From positions 1 through 64,000 of the forward strand of contig MU839093.1 in assembly GCA_030685235.1 (NCBI GenBank): 64,000 nucleotides of DNA. The letters run 5' to 3'. The notes below the pieces were generated by a model. The model saw only the letters and a list, made by a program, of their open reading frames with translations. It was not told the DNA's origin and did not search any database. The DNA comes from Copromyces sp. CBS 386.78. Lineage: Eukaryota > Ascomycota > Sordariomycetes > Sordariales > Sordariaceae. Numbering within the stretch: position 1 is the stretch's first letter; each line of letters begins with the position of its first letter. A program made the translations under genes and the position numbers. Below, piece after piece: positions 1-11,599 of this stretch.

Positions 1-105
1 AAAAATTTTTGGGGTGCATTAGTGTGCCTTGGCGCACGGGAAGGGTGGGGCTACGGTGCCGGAAGACATTCATTACGGTGCGAAAAGACATTCTCATTCT
101 ATAAG
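1..105. mobile_element. Relic of a MITE terminus, related to the MITE at 52202-52800
   Basis: Positions 69-100 read like the terminal repeat of the complete MITE at 52202-52800: GAAGACATT, then GTGCGAAAAGAC and TTCTC occur in the same order and similar spacing. The preceding bases (ATTAGTGTGCCTTGGCGCAC) resemble, in reverse complement, a subterminal part of that MITE (about 52305-52335). The other end would lie outside the window. Inferred to be a diverged or shortened family member. Confidence 0.5.
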
Positions 106-530
106 TGCGGTTTAATACCTTTCGAGCGGTTTACGGTGGTGTGGTAGCTAGCGCTATAAATTTGCGCTATGGCGGCGACCGTTTTAAACTTTCCCTCCTT
201 TAATGTACCGATTGCGAAATTAATATATTATTTATTCGAAAGACCGGTAAGAAAGTTATTAGCGGGCTTTATTGTATACGATTTCACGATAAAGTAACTA
301 GATTATTAATAATATTAATGTTAAAAGCCGGGTAATAAATAGCGATAGGCGAAGGTACTAGACGGCTAAAGTTAGCTAGAGTTAGCGAGATTATACCTTG
401 TACGTACGCTATAGGATTGAAGCGGTAAGCTTTTGCCTAGTAATAATTTATATTAGTTATATTATTTATACTATTTTATATTAAATATTAACGCTCCTAG
501 TCCGGTCTTTAGTGGTTCGTAATGGATTTA
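1..530. repeat. RIP-mutated AT-rich DNA at left edge
   Basis: After the first ~105 bases this stretch is TpA-rich with almost no CpA or TpG but with retained CpG, the same composition as the large block right of 6859. No reading frame of note is open. CpA/TpG return from about 520-560, so the boundary with the gene island lies there. It is inferred to be mutated repeat DNA of unknown family. Confidence 0.75.
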
Positions 531-2390
531 CACGGTCAGATTAAGTCAAATTACTTATGGTGGGTATGCAAAAAAACGGTAGTATATTGATTTGTTAACA
601 AAATGCGGGGTTTGCTAGGTACCGAAATTTTTTCGCGAATCCATTCACTTTCGCGAATCCATACACCAGACCCCAAGCTTCGCTTGGGGTCGCAGAGGGC
701 GTTTCGAGCCCAGACGAATACTGCGCACCTTTGGGGGTAGCGAGGTGCTTGGCCCCTTTTCTGTTTTTGGTGTTTGTGTGTGTGTCTGTGTAAGGCGTGA
801 GTGAGAGCTGGCAGCGGGATATCGCAGCCATTTGTGCGCCTTTGAATAATGGATTGCATTCTGCCCTGACACTCTGCTTCCGCCTCCGCTGCTGCTGCTG
901 CTTTCTGATGGCCGTGACGAGCATGCCGACGGAATATTACCATATTACCTGTATGGTTCCCCTGACTGCTTGATCTCTGGTGTCCCAAGGCCTATAGTCA
1001 GGCCCTCAGGATTGGAAACCACTTTGAATGCTCGCACTGAGTGGTAATGACCGATCCCGGCACTGTGGATAATGCGTAGAGGTAGAGACGGGAGTGAAGA
1101 CAACCAAGAAGCGAGATGATGCAGGAGCGCGACGAGGTACCTTCCTGGGACCCCGGTTGTTGGATGAGAAGTTTCGGGACCGAGAGCTCTCTTTCGTACC
1201 CGAAGAATTCAGCCCAGGAGCGAAAAAGTGGATTAGGCCTGAAGTGCGAGGAGGTTGAGAGCGGGGCTCGGGTCCAGCCGAATCTCCACTCAGCGGGGTC
1301 ATGGGCCCCGGACAGGGTGCTGATTCCACCAAGAGCCGCTAAACCCACCTGTAGATCGCTGGAGACGAACGCTAAACTTGACTAAAGAACAACGTCGGTT
1401 CTTGCATGGGCCGACCTCCGTCTGTGCCATCAAGACGCTAAGCCTGGGGAAAAGCCACCAGCGCCGCATGCCGAAAGCCAAGACCAACAAACGAGGACGG
1501 CCGTCCAGCTCCACACAAAACCGCGCTCATGGAACCTGCAGGAGCGGATCTTGCGATGGGGAACTCCTTCCCTTTCTCCGCTTGGCGCAAGGTACACGAT
1601 GCCATTTTGGCCAGGCGTGATGGGAAGAGACACACAGGATAGGCAGGAGTGGTCCGCGTAATCAGGTCAGAAACAGGCAATTGTCGAGCAGGGAGGACAG
1701 AGTGAGTAAGTGGAATGCAGAGTCTGCATCCAAACCTCCGATGCTCCGACATCTTTCCCCTTCATTGACAAATTGCAGTGATGGACTTGGGAACACCAAT
1801 ACTTCCGTCCTCTTCAATGCCCAAGATAGCAGCCCTTGGGTTGGCGAAATGGGAAAAGATAGCCAGGGGCACTCGCTTCACTTCGCCTATCGTTCATCCG
1901 CCTCCCTTCCTCCTCTTCGTTGACTCGGTTCAGTTCCCCACCCCTCCATCCATCTCGCACCCGTCATCCAATATCACAAAGATGCATATCCCGACAGAAC
2001 GGGGCAGAATGCCTCTACTGGCTGTGACATATCTCTACATGGAGCATATACATGGGGACCACTGAGGAATCTGAAAACCCCTACTCGAGGCACATGTATT
2101 GGATCTCCCACATGTCCGGTGGATGTGCGTCCCAGGTCCATGTCCATGTAACTCAGGCCTTTCGGACCACAGTCATCCTGACGCGGCGCCGTGGACCAAG
2201 GTTGAGGGGCCGACGTGCTTGTTAATACCTAGGTAGATGGTTTGACGGATGGATCTTTGAATACACGGATCCACGGTCCCATACTTGCCGTCAACCCGTC
2301 ATATACGCCTGCCCATAGCCAGGCAGCCTCCGGGGGCTGTCAAAGTGTCTCCACGCTGGTTGCTTTTTATGTCCGAGACCAAGAAGGTGT
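531..2390. other. Normal-composition DNA without a supported gene
   Basis: About 1.9 kb of roughly balanced base composition. Several frames of 70-145 codons are open on both strands, but they overlap one another, show no recognisable domain and have no convincing intron structure, so I call no gene. Visible landmarks are two copies of TCGCGAATCCAT (about 632-662), a perfect hairpin at 669-691, a GT-rich run near 770-790 and a CTG run near 888-902. It may be intergenic DNA or hold a lineage-specific gene or a non-coding transcript. Confidence 0.5.
669..691. repeat. Perfect 10-bp hairpin
   Basis: GACCCCAAGC and its exact reverse complement are separated by the three bases TTC. No T-run follows and there is no gene next to it, so a terminator role is not supported. 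It could be a short palindromic repeat or a leftover of a mobile element. Confidence 0.5.
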
Positions 2391-3120
2391 CTTATATAGA
2401 CAACCGCGTGCGCGACACTGCCTTTTTTTCTTCTTTTGCTTTGTTCTCCCTCTTCTTTTTTTTCTGCGCTTCTAACCACAGCCAGGATACCTCTACGGCA
2501 GTAAGCATCATTAGTACATACGCAAGCAAGCACATTTGGTTCGGCATATCTCAGACGCACCTCTGATTGTGTTTCACTTGTTTACTTGCTTCCCGTCTTT
2601 AAACTTTTTGTTTACATACTTCCCGCATCTCCTTAAAGGCTTGGCTCACTCACCTCACTCCCCGTGCGTCACCTAAACCTCACCTCGTTACGTCTCATCT
2701 CAACAACCACACGATTCCGGAACCTCATACCTGGATGGTTGGCGTGTTGAGGCATGACCAATTAGCCGGCCCGGCCGTTTGTTGTTTCGTCTGATTACCC
2801 GAACTTGTTTTGTGAGACCTCGAGACTGGCCCCCTTCGTCACCAAGGCTGCCAGTGTCCAGCGCGAGAAGAAGGAGAGAACCAGAGGAGGAACACCAGGA
2901 ACAGGAGGAGAAGGAAACCCAACGAGGAGAGACCTGTTTGTCATAGGCTCTCAGGACGAACCCCCCATCGGTCATCGGATCACAACAAGTGTCTCGGTCG
3001 CACTCTGTCCCCGCCCCTCCCGTCCGGCAGGCTGGTCCTCCTTTTCCCACGGGGCCCCGTCGCCTTCCTTTCCATCTTTCTGCGACCTCCCACCAACTGT
3101 TCCGAACCAACCCATCCATA
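2391..3120 (+). promoter_or_regulatory. Promoter and 5' leader region of the MFS gene
   Basis: A TATA-like CTTATATAGA at 2391-2400 is followed by long pyrimidine-rich tracts (about 2420-2465 and 2575-2700), a layout common upstream of transcription starts in filamentous ascomycetes. If the start is near there, the 5' leader would be long (400-700 nt). The ATG at 3121 is preceded by CCATCCATA, with an A at -1 and a T at -3. No transcription data are available, so the exact start is inferred. Confidence 0.4.
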
Positions 3121-5322
3121 ATGGCTACCGTCTCGCCGTCCACCGCGTCCCTCAGTAGCGGTGGCAAGTCAAGCCATCACAACCGCCCAGGAGACGAATC
3201 TAGGGGCGCTGGTAGCATGGCAGAACCAAACGATGTCGAAAATCTCTCGCCCACTCCGCCGCCTACGGGCCCACCGCATCCAACAGAGCACGATCTGTAC
3301 AAGCCAAAGAGTCTAATGTTCTGGTTGACCCTGTTGTGCAACTTTATGGCGCTGTTTCTCGTCGCTCTCGACAGGACAATTATCGCGACCGCCGTTCCGC
3401 GCATCTCGGACGAGTTCAATGCTTTGGGCGATATTGGATGGTATGGCTCCGCTTACATGTTGACCACCTCGTGTGCTCAACTTGTATATGGGCGCATCTA
3501 CAAGTTTTATGATATGAAATGGTCAGTGTCTTCGTCCGGTTATGGTTAAATAACAAAGTGGATACGGAGGCTAACATCAACGCTCCGTCTATAGGGTCTT
3601 TCTAGGCAGCGTTGTTGTCTTCGAAATTGGCTCTGCAATCTGCGGTGCGGCACCGAACTCAACCGTTTTTATTGTCGGCCGCGCCATTGCCGGCATGGCT
3701 TCCGCCGGTATCTTCTCAGGCTGCATGTTGATCATGATCCCTATGATCCCCTTACACCGCAGGCCTGCCTTCCAAGGTCTCTTCGGCATGGTGTTCGGTA
3801 TCGCGTCGGTTATGGGCCCCTTGATCGGCGGAGCTTTCACGAGCGGTGTCACATGGCGTTGGTGTTTCTACATCAACTTGCCCGTCGGTGCTGTTAGCTT
3901 TATCTTCATGGTTTTCTTCTGGAACCCGCCGAAAGAGAAGCGCGCACCTGCTAGCCTTGCCGTACATATCAAACGCCTGGACCCCATTGGCATGATCTTC
4001 TTCCTCCCTGGAACTGTGTGTCTTTTGCTTGCCTTACAGTGGGCTGGCTCGACCTATGCGTGGAATTCATGGCGTATCATTCTCCTCTTCGCGGTCTTCG
4101 GGGCATGTACCGCGGCTTTTATCGTTGTTCAGATTTTGAAACCCAAGACGGCTATGGTGCCGCCAAAGGTGATAACACAGAGGAGCGTGGCTTTTGGTAC
4201 CTCCTTTACCTTCTTCTTGGCAGGGTCTATGCTTATGATGGTGTATTACGTACCAATATGGTGTAAGTTTTCATCCAACATCAGCCCCTTTTCATCCGAA
4301 CTGTAGCTGACCCAATCATGTTATTACTAGTCCAAACCGTCAAGCAGGTCAATCCCATCAAGTCGGGCATCTACACACTCCCGCTCGTTCTCAGCCTCGT
4401 CGTTTCAAGTATCATTGCCGGTATCATTACCCAGAAGATCGGATATTATGTACCATCTATGCTCGTCGCTCCCTCAATCATGTCGGTTGGCGAGGGTCTC
4501 ATGAGCACACTGAACCCAGGCAGTCCGTCTTCGCACTGGGTCGCCTTCCAGTTCCTGACAGGCTTCGGTCTCGGCTTTGGAATGCAGACTTCAGGTTTGG
4601 CCATCCAGACGGTATTGCCCAAGGAAGATGTCAGCACAGGCATTGCCATTAACTTCTTTGTTCAACAACTGGGCGGTGCCGTCTTCACATCAGTTGGTCA
4701 GACCATCCTCAGCAACCTTCTCGTCAAGAAACTGTCCGGAATCCCTGGTATCGGAGGCCATGTCATCGTCAACGAGGGCGCAACGCAGCTCACCAATGAA
4801 GTACCACCGGAGTACAAAGACCGCGTACTCGGCGCATACAACTATGCCTGTCAGCGCATCTTCCTAGCAGCCATGGGCCTCGCATTTGCCTCTCTGCTCT
4901 GCGCTTTCGGAATGGAGTGGAAGAGCGTCAAGAAGGGAAGACAAGGACCACCACCACAGTCACAAACTCCCGCAACTGGACCTCAAGGGCCCAACGAAGG
5001 TCTTCTCCATCCCTCATCATCCTTCCCTCAAAATGGCCCCTCAGAAGAAGGATTAACGACGAATGGGTTGGTAATGGCCAAGAAGGAAGCGCCAGCGGAA
5101 GGACTCCCGCAACAACATCTCAGAAGCCGGAAGTCGAGGCGAGAATCACTCGCGTCTGAGGGTAGGCAGTCAGGAGGGGTGTTGAAAAAGCCGCCGCCGG
5201 CATATGTGACACCTGGGTCTCCGAACTCCGCTAAGGGCAGTCCTAGATCCAGCGATCAGAAGGTGGAGCAGAGGAATACGGCGAGTCAGGAAATGAAGGA
5301 GCTTCCTAGTCCTGCTGCTTGA
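3121..5322 (+). CDS. MFS multidrug/metabolite exporter, DHA2 (14-TM) type, three exons
   Basis: Exons 3121-3521, 3595-4262 and 4331-5322 join to a 686-residue protein. A hydrophilic N-terminal stretch of about 60 residues precedes the first membrane helix. [14 protein letters not shown] near residue 83 is the motif typical of drug:H+ antiporters, and the antiporter motif C is visible as [12 protein letters not shown] followed by [14 protein letters not shown] further helix-rich half follows. The last ~130 residues are a hydrophilic Pro/Ser/Lys-rich tail, probably cytosolic. Proteins of this family export toxins, fungicides or secondary metabolites across the plasma membrane by proton antiport; the substrate cannot be told here. 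No other biosynthetic genes lie alongside except the convergent glucoamylase relic. The start at 3121 is chosen because it gives the family's normal N-terminus; the frame also stays open upstream to about 2989. Composition is normal, with no sign of RIP, and all three exons are intact. Confidence 0.92.
3522..3594 (+). other. Intron 1 of the MFS gene
   Basis: 73 nt, donor GTCAGT, branch-like GCTAAC about 20 nt before the acceptor CTATAG. Splicing joins AAA-TG to G-GTC and restores KWVFLG within a conserved membrane segment; the unspliced frame stops at the TAA at 3547-3549. Confidence 0.9.
4263..4330 (+). other. Intron 2 of the MFS gene
   Basis: 68 nt, donor GTAAGT, branch-like GCTGAC near 4308 and acceptor ACTAG. 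Splicing joins ATATGG-T to TC-CAA and gives VPIWFQTVK, a conserved junction in DHA2 proteins. Confidence 0.9.
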
Positions 5323-5802
5323 TTTTTTTTCTTACAGGCACCTAACATGAGTGTGATGGGGAAAAGGAACAGTGTTTTAAGAGGTGATAGAGTAAACGAG
5401 TTGGGATACATGATGATGATGTAGTTCGGGAAAACAACGTTGTAGGTATTCAAGCCGGGATCGGGATAGGAGTCATTGGCGTTTCTTCACATACTTTATC
5501 ATGGAAAATGGGTATCGGCCAAGGATAGAAGGTAAGTAGTATATTTGGATAAGTACCTGTATTATCAATCACGAGCATTATGTTACTGGCCTGGCCGATG
5601 GAGGTATGAGGCACTGAACGGGTTCCGGTTTAAACGAGGTTTGATAGGAATTTGAACGCGATGTCATGATACTGTAGGTAGATAGGAAAAGTCCAGGTAA
5701 AAGTATTAAAGTGTATTGAACAACAAGCTGAACTCTACTACCAAAGTGTCTTGATCCAAACTTGTATTCATTCACTGCCATCTCTCCCACAACCCACACT
5801 CC
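5323..5802. other. Intergenic 3' ends of two convergent genes
   Basis: 480 bases between the MFS stop and the glucoamylase stop. It holds a T-run directly after the MFS stop and no reading frame I can support. It is presumably the two 3' untranslated regions. Confidence 0.6.
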
Positions 5803-6858
5803 TTAACAACCCCCCGAACTGCCTCCCTTCCCCCTAAAGGCATCATCCGTCTCTCCCCTAACCGTCTCCTCCTCGCCCTCCACACAAGCCGGCACGCTCA
5901 CCGTCCTGTTTCCTTTTGTCACATCCACATCCTCCCAAATCCACCCCTGTCCACAATCCTGCTCTCTCACAAACGCATACCCGACATTCTCCCCCGCCGT
6001 CAACGGCACCTTGGCAAACCACAACGGTCTCTCGCTGGTATAGTTACTGCTCTGCATCGGGATCGCCTGCCCCAAGTCCCAGTTGCCCAGGTCAGACGAG
6101 TTACCCGTCAAGTAAATGTTCTCGCCGTAATAGGTGGACGCGTTGACCTGGAACAAAATGGTGGACTGGCAGGTGATGGTCAGGTTGGGGGCGCCGGCTG
6201 AGAGGGCGGGGGCGTAGGTGCCCTTGAAGGAGGTTGCTTGGCAGGTGGTGGAGGGAACCTTGGTAAGTGAGGAGGACGGGACCCAGGAGGTAGGGAACTG
6301 TTTTTGGCGGCGGCGAGTCATGGACAGGAAGGAAGCGAAGGACCAGGTCAAGTTATCTGCCGAGGTGGGAGTTCCCGGCGCGGTCTTGAGGAACTGTTCG
6401 GCCAAGGAGCCGGAGGCGGGCGTGTAGCGCTGCACGACACCCACAAAGGAGTCGGCGTAGGTCGTGACGGCCGAGAGGATTGCGGAAAACGCGGAGAGCC
6501 CGTTGAGGACGGGCCAGGCGCGGTAGATGGTTCCGGCGCGGGCGAGGGGGTAGATGGTCTTGAAGAAGCCTTCGTTCGTCTTGTCGACAACCACAAAACC
6601 CTGTTTCTCCCACTGCGCTACCGCGTCGTAGAGCAGCTCGGCGGCTCCCAAGGTGATTAGGTATCATGGGTTACCGGTGTAGTAGATATCCTCTGGATAC
6701 CTTCCCAGCGCCACGCCCTTTGTTTTGGGGATCCCGGCGTTGATGGGATAGAGCTTGGAGTCACGGAAGGTATCAACGAGGACCTTGAAGGTACTTAGGA
6801 CCTTTGAGTGACACGGCTGCAGGGTGGGCGAGTCGCATTTGGCATCAGTGGTCCACAC
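5803..6858 (-). pseudogene. Truncated glucoamylase (GH15 + CBM20) with an in-frame stop
   Basis: Glucoamylase releases glucose from the non-reducing ends of starch outside the cell. The remaining frame aligns with the last third of the GH15 catalytic domain: PINAGIPKTKGVALGRYPEDIYYTGNP, then SLAEQF, whose Glu matches the catalytic base of fungal glucoamylases, followed by a short linker and a starch-binding CBM20 (GNWDLGQAIPM ... GWIWEDVDVTKGN). The protein ends in an unusual acidic and Gly-rich extension after the usual C-terminus. Two defects are visible. A TGG codon expected after GNP is TGA (6664-6666), splitting the frame. The N-terminal ~300 residues, with signal peptide and catalytic acid, are missing: similarity stops at about 6850, where AT-rich DNA starts. 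Reading past the stop still gives good protein sequence, so the loss looks recent. It is not expected to make an active enzyme. Confidence 0.9.
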
Positions 6859-7052
6859 AAATCAAATCTTAATAAATCAAAGCAAATCTACCCTCTGGTC
6901 AATAAATTAAATACGGGTAAACAGGGTTTCAAATCAACGCAAATGTAATACCATATTTGATTTATTAAATTTATTTCGTCAGTAACACATAATATTTTTA
7001 CCATACATACCTCTCCGGTACGTATAGTATAACTTTTGCTATAAAATCTCGG
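6859..7052. other. AT-rich strip between glucoamylase relic and element A
   Basis: About 190 bases, TA-rich but with a few remaining CpA. Its last five bases (CTCGG, 7048-7052) are the target duplication of element A. It does not read as the missing part of the glucoamylase, so the gene was already cut here by another event, or the sequence was mutated beyond recognition. Confidence 0.5.
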
Positions 7053-7304
7053 TATCACGGGGCGAGAGGGCACCGTTATGGGTAGGGTACGATATATGTT
7101 GTTGTATGAGGAGAGAGGAAGGAAGTGTGCGCGGAGGTCTAGTTATATGGGCGAGAGCCCTACAGACTAGACTGTGCGCGGGCACGTGAGGCTGCACGTG
7201 ACGGTGATATAGCTAATATACGCGGGCAGAACTCTGGGCTCTAGTCGGCACAACACATATACAATTAGTGTAGTATAGTACATTATAGGCCTAACCCTAT
7301 AATA
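7053..7304 (-). repeat. Left LTR of element A (3' LTR)
   Basis: 252 bp; first base pair TA where TG is expected. Its left half keeps CpA/TpG (for example CACCGTTATGGGTAGGGTA at 7071), its right half is mutated. It holds two CACGTG palindromes at 7183-7188 and 7195-7200. Confidence 0.9.
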
Positions 7305-9949
7305 TTATCCCCCCTTAAAAGAAGTTCGAAGAGTTGAAAAAATCTATATATATGTGAAATAATAGATTTAAGACCCTTCTCGTAACCTTTTATCCTCGTA
7401 AACATCTATTAACTTCCGAAACACCTTCCCGAACGCGAAGTATAAACCTTCCTCTATATCCTTCTACGTCCTATCTTTTATAGTAACGGCCGTCTTTTAC
7501 TATATTAAGCGGTTAAAGCGGCGCTATAATAGTTCGGGGGCTATCGGCGCTAGCGTTATCGTTAGTACTAGAGTATCAGCGGCGAAGCGTTTAAGAACCT
7601 TCTAAACTTCTAAAGAAATTAATTTATTTAGGTATTTGTAGTAGAATTATTAAAGATAATATTTACAATCGATAATGTTATTAATAAATTCCTAAGTAAG
7701 GTTACCGGTCTTCTATTTAACCTCGTATTTCTAATACCTATTATTACTTATTTACTAATAATCTGTAAAACGTTCGAATACTTATTTCTTGTATTCCTCC
7801 TAATTGTTAATATATATTATAACCCGTCCTTCGTTAATTTAAATATTTATTGTAGTAAATTAGCCTAAAAGGCTTTAGCCGGACTATAGTTATACTATAA
7901 AAATATAGAAAACTAATAAGCATTTTATATTAAACGGGAAGGTAAGGTATACTATATATAATTCGGCGTAAACGATTTTAAAAGGGCTTTCCTAACGGGG
8001 GTAGAACTTTATGTATAAACGTCTATTAACGAAATTAATAGTATTAAATAAAATTATATTATTAACGTAATACTTAATAAAATTGACCCGCTTTTTATTA
8101 ATATTATCCTTATATCGTTCTTATATATACTAAAATTATTAGATAGTAAAATCCTAAATTTATTAAAAATAGTCCGCTAATTTATTAATTTTATAATATT
8201 TTTTAAATTAAATTAAGGAGAGGTTTAGTAGTAGTAGGGTACGAAGTTCTATACTTATACGAAGGTAATAATTATAATTAGCGAAGAAAGGAGAAATACC
8301 TATTAATAATAAGATTATATTATTATTAGCAAATTCTATAAATAGTAATTATTTTACCCAATTTATTTATACCTAATTAATATAGATTTTTAAAAATTAT
8401 TCTATTTTTACGTTAATATATTTAATTTAAACGTTCGTTTAGGGGTAGAAAATAGAGGTAAATTTGCGAATTACGGACAACCATTTACAAAGGGTAAATT
8501 AGAAATATAAAACGAATTGGGTACCCCTATTAGAAAGTACACTATTTAGAAGGCTATAAATCGAATAAATATAATCGATAAATTGGTCCGCCAATTCTTC
8601 TACTTTTAAGGTTATTATTAGGATATAATATTATATTTTAATAAATTAATTAATAATAATAGCGACGTATTTAAATATTTAATTTAAATAAATATTCGGG
8701 GGTAATAGCGTAATATAATTGATTGAAATATCGGTCTATAGTATAAAAATAATTATAACTAATTTAAAATAATTAGTTAAACCTCTCTTTAAAGACTTCG
8801 TCTTTATATATATTAAATAACCTTTATAGAAAAAGTATATATTATTATATATTCCCTCCTAATAGAAATCGTATTATAAAAATTTATATATAGCGTTATA
8901 GCCTAAATAGCTAACGTTTAAAGAATTATATTAATAATTAATAAATTAAAATTAAAAATTCTTATTATAAAAATCGATAATAATACAATTATATTATTTA
9001 ATAATACTATTAATAATATAATATTCCGAAAAAGCTCTATAGAAAACCTTTTTAATATTAATCGGCTATTAACAGGCTCTATTAATAAGGGACGATATTA
9101 ATTCTTATAAAAAAATAGAAATTTCGTAATTAGTACAAACGAAATTATCGGTCGATTAAATATTTAAATCGTTTAGGCCTAATAAATATAATAAAAACCC
9201 TACTATTAAATTATTAAATTCGAAGTATCCTTCCTTAAATTAAAATAGGTCTAATAAAGCCTACTTACAAATAGTTAAACGATCGTCCTCTTCGTTATTG
9301 GGGCGGTTATTAGGCTTATAATTTAAAATATTTGGGCGAAGGTTTTTCGAACCTAGAATATATTTAATTAAGAAATTGAACCGAAATAAAAATAAAAATT
9401 ATTATATATAATATTAAATTAATTACTTATTAATTGTAAATATTTAAAGATTTTTATAATTTGTAAAAATATTGAATAATTATTAAATTCCTTCTAATTT
9501 TAGCCTCTACTCTTCTAATATTTTAATAATTGTGAATAATATTTTATTAAATATATTATAATTATATTCTTAGGAACTATATTTAGCTAAAAAATAAATA
9601 ATAAAATAGAAGATATTATTATTCCTATATTAAAAAAAGGTATTGCTTACAACCTAATTAGAAGTATTTATTTTAATTATAATCTTTTTAATTTAATTAT
9701 AGATTTTTAAAACGGGGCTTTCCGAAAATATTTTCTTAAGAATTTTCAAAACGGCCTAATAACGGTTATTTTAAGACCAATTAATATCCTTCTTCGTAAA
9801 TTCGTAAAATAGGGTAATTATTATCGAAAATTCCTTTATAAATTATTAGTAGAAATTTACGAAATTTAAAAAAGATTATAATAATTTCTTTAATTCTGGT
9901 ACTTACTAATTTATAATAGCTTTAACCTTTTTAAAATCTATTTTAATAC

Positions 9950-10450
9950 TTCTAAATATAATAATTAAACTTAAATATTTCGTTCTTATTATATAAAATT
10001 TATATTTATCAATATTAATATTAAAGCTCGCTTTTACTAACTTATTAAAAATATTATTAATATACTGCTCGTAATTTTTAATATTATTCGAATAAATAAA
10101 GATATCGTTAAAATAAGTAATTATATAAATATTAAAAATATTGTATAGGATATTATTAATATAATTCTAAAATATATTTAAAATGCCTTATAAGTTAAAA
10201 AGAATAATTAAAAATTTAAATAGGCTAAATTGGGTTATAAAAACGGTAAATTATTTATATATTTATTTAATATAGATGTAATTAAAAATAGCGATTACAT
10301 CGAATTTAATAAAGATTTTAACGCGGTAAATCGCGTTAAAGGTTTTTTTAATAAGCGGGAGGGAATAACGGGACTTGAGGTTTATATTATTAACGTTGTA
10401 ATAATTAATATAAATGCGAATTCTACCTCCCAATTTCTTAATAAAGAATA
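9950..10450 (-). pseudogene. Element A reverse transcriptase remnant
   Basis: Reading the minus strand gives FNAIYRVKIFIKFDVI, and then ITYFNDIFIYSNN followed by KLVKASFNINIDKYKF, which match the Gypsy RT motifs usually read as YLDDILIYS and the downstream KC(K/E)F block. The first D of the active-site pair is N, as expected from G-to-A mutation. The plus-strand frame at 10230-10451 is a shadow of this. RNase H and integrase should lie at lower coordinates (about 7400-9900), but I could not find their motifs with certainty. Confidence 0.75.
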
Positions 10451-11599
10451 ATAGCGTAGAAACTTCTAATTGTAAAGGCCTAATAAACTTTTTTTAAAGT
10501 ATATTATCGATTTATTTTTTAATAATATTAAATTTGTTAAAATTGAATATACGCCCGCGAAAAATAAGAGGGGTTACTCCCGAATAGAATTCAATCTTCA
10601 AATTATACGCCCTATAAGGAGGAAGAATATCTATTCCCTTTTATAAGAAAGTTTATATATAATACTAATATTATTATAGGAATTTAATTTAAATTTCTAC
10701 GACCGTTTTAAAAAATTTATTAACTTTTTTATAAAATTATATTGTATCCTCAAACGTAATTTTATTAATAGTAATACCGTTTATTATAAAATATTCGTTA
10801 ATTATATCTTTATAACGTGGAAAATTATTGTCGGTACTATTAATTTTAACCGAATTAAAAACATTTATAGCCTTTAAAGCAACTTCGTCCCTATCTCTTA
10901 TTAAGGCGTTAATTTAATAATAATATTTATTACCGAAGAAATATTTAAAACGTTAACCTTTACCTAATAATACTTCTACTATTATATTTAGTATAAAATT
11001 ATCATTTATATTCTAAGGGTCTAAAATACGCCCCTCCTTTTCTAATTTCTCGTCTTCCTCAGTTAATTTACGGATATCTTCGTTTAAATTAGTTCGAATT
11101 ATATAGATAATTTAGAGTTTATAAGTCTCCGTTAACTAATTAAAAGTAATAGTAGGGAATTCTTTAATATCGTTAGAGTTAATAGGATTAATTAGAATAT
11201 TATAAAGCCGAATTAAAATATAATAATCTATTATAGAAATCTTTATACCGCCGGCTTAATGGTAGGGCGCCGGGCGGGGTATTAAAGGAAGTACCAGGGG
11301 TAGGACTAATAATATAATTATACTACTACCTTTTACTTTCCCGAATGGAATAGTATTTAATTAAACGGCTTTTGCTTCTCTTTAATTAGGCTTGCCTTTA
11401 TCCTCTATATCTTCTACCGATAGGCTTTAATACGAATGTTAAATTAGCGGTTGCAGAGTTGTAAAGTAGCGGCTTGAAAGCGGAGCGGTACGGTTTAAAA
11501 CCCCGGGTAGGAAATAGCCGTATTACTTATAAGCGGAGCTAAACCGAAGAAAATCGTTAGGTTAATTAATATTTAATACGTAATAAACGAGTTATAGGT

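Noticed and set aside
551..988. 145-codon open frame on the minus strand
   Set aside because: No domain, Ala/Glu and Arg runs come from a CTG repeat, overlaps two other open frames; more likely chance.
1116..1752. Several overlapping open frames on both strands
   Set aside because: None has a recognisable domain or plausible introns, and they contradict each other.
2700..3167. 155-codon minus-strand frame over the MFS start
   Set aside because: It is antisense to the promoter and start of a clear gene, and shows no family features.
6304..6660. Plus-strand frame over the glucoamylase relic
   Set aside because: Shadow of the GC-rich glucoamylase coding strand.
10230..10451. 73-codon plus-strand frame
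   Set aside because: Lies opposite the element A reverse transcriptase and reads as its shadow.
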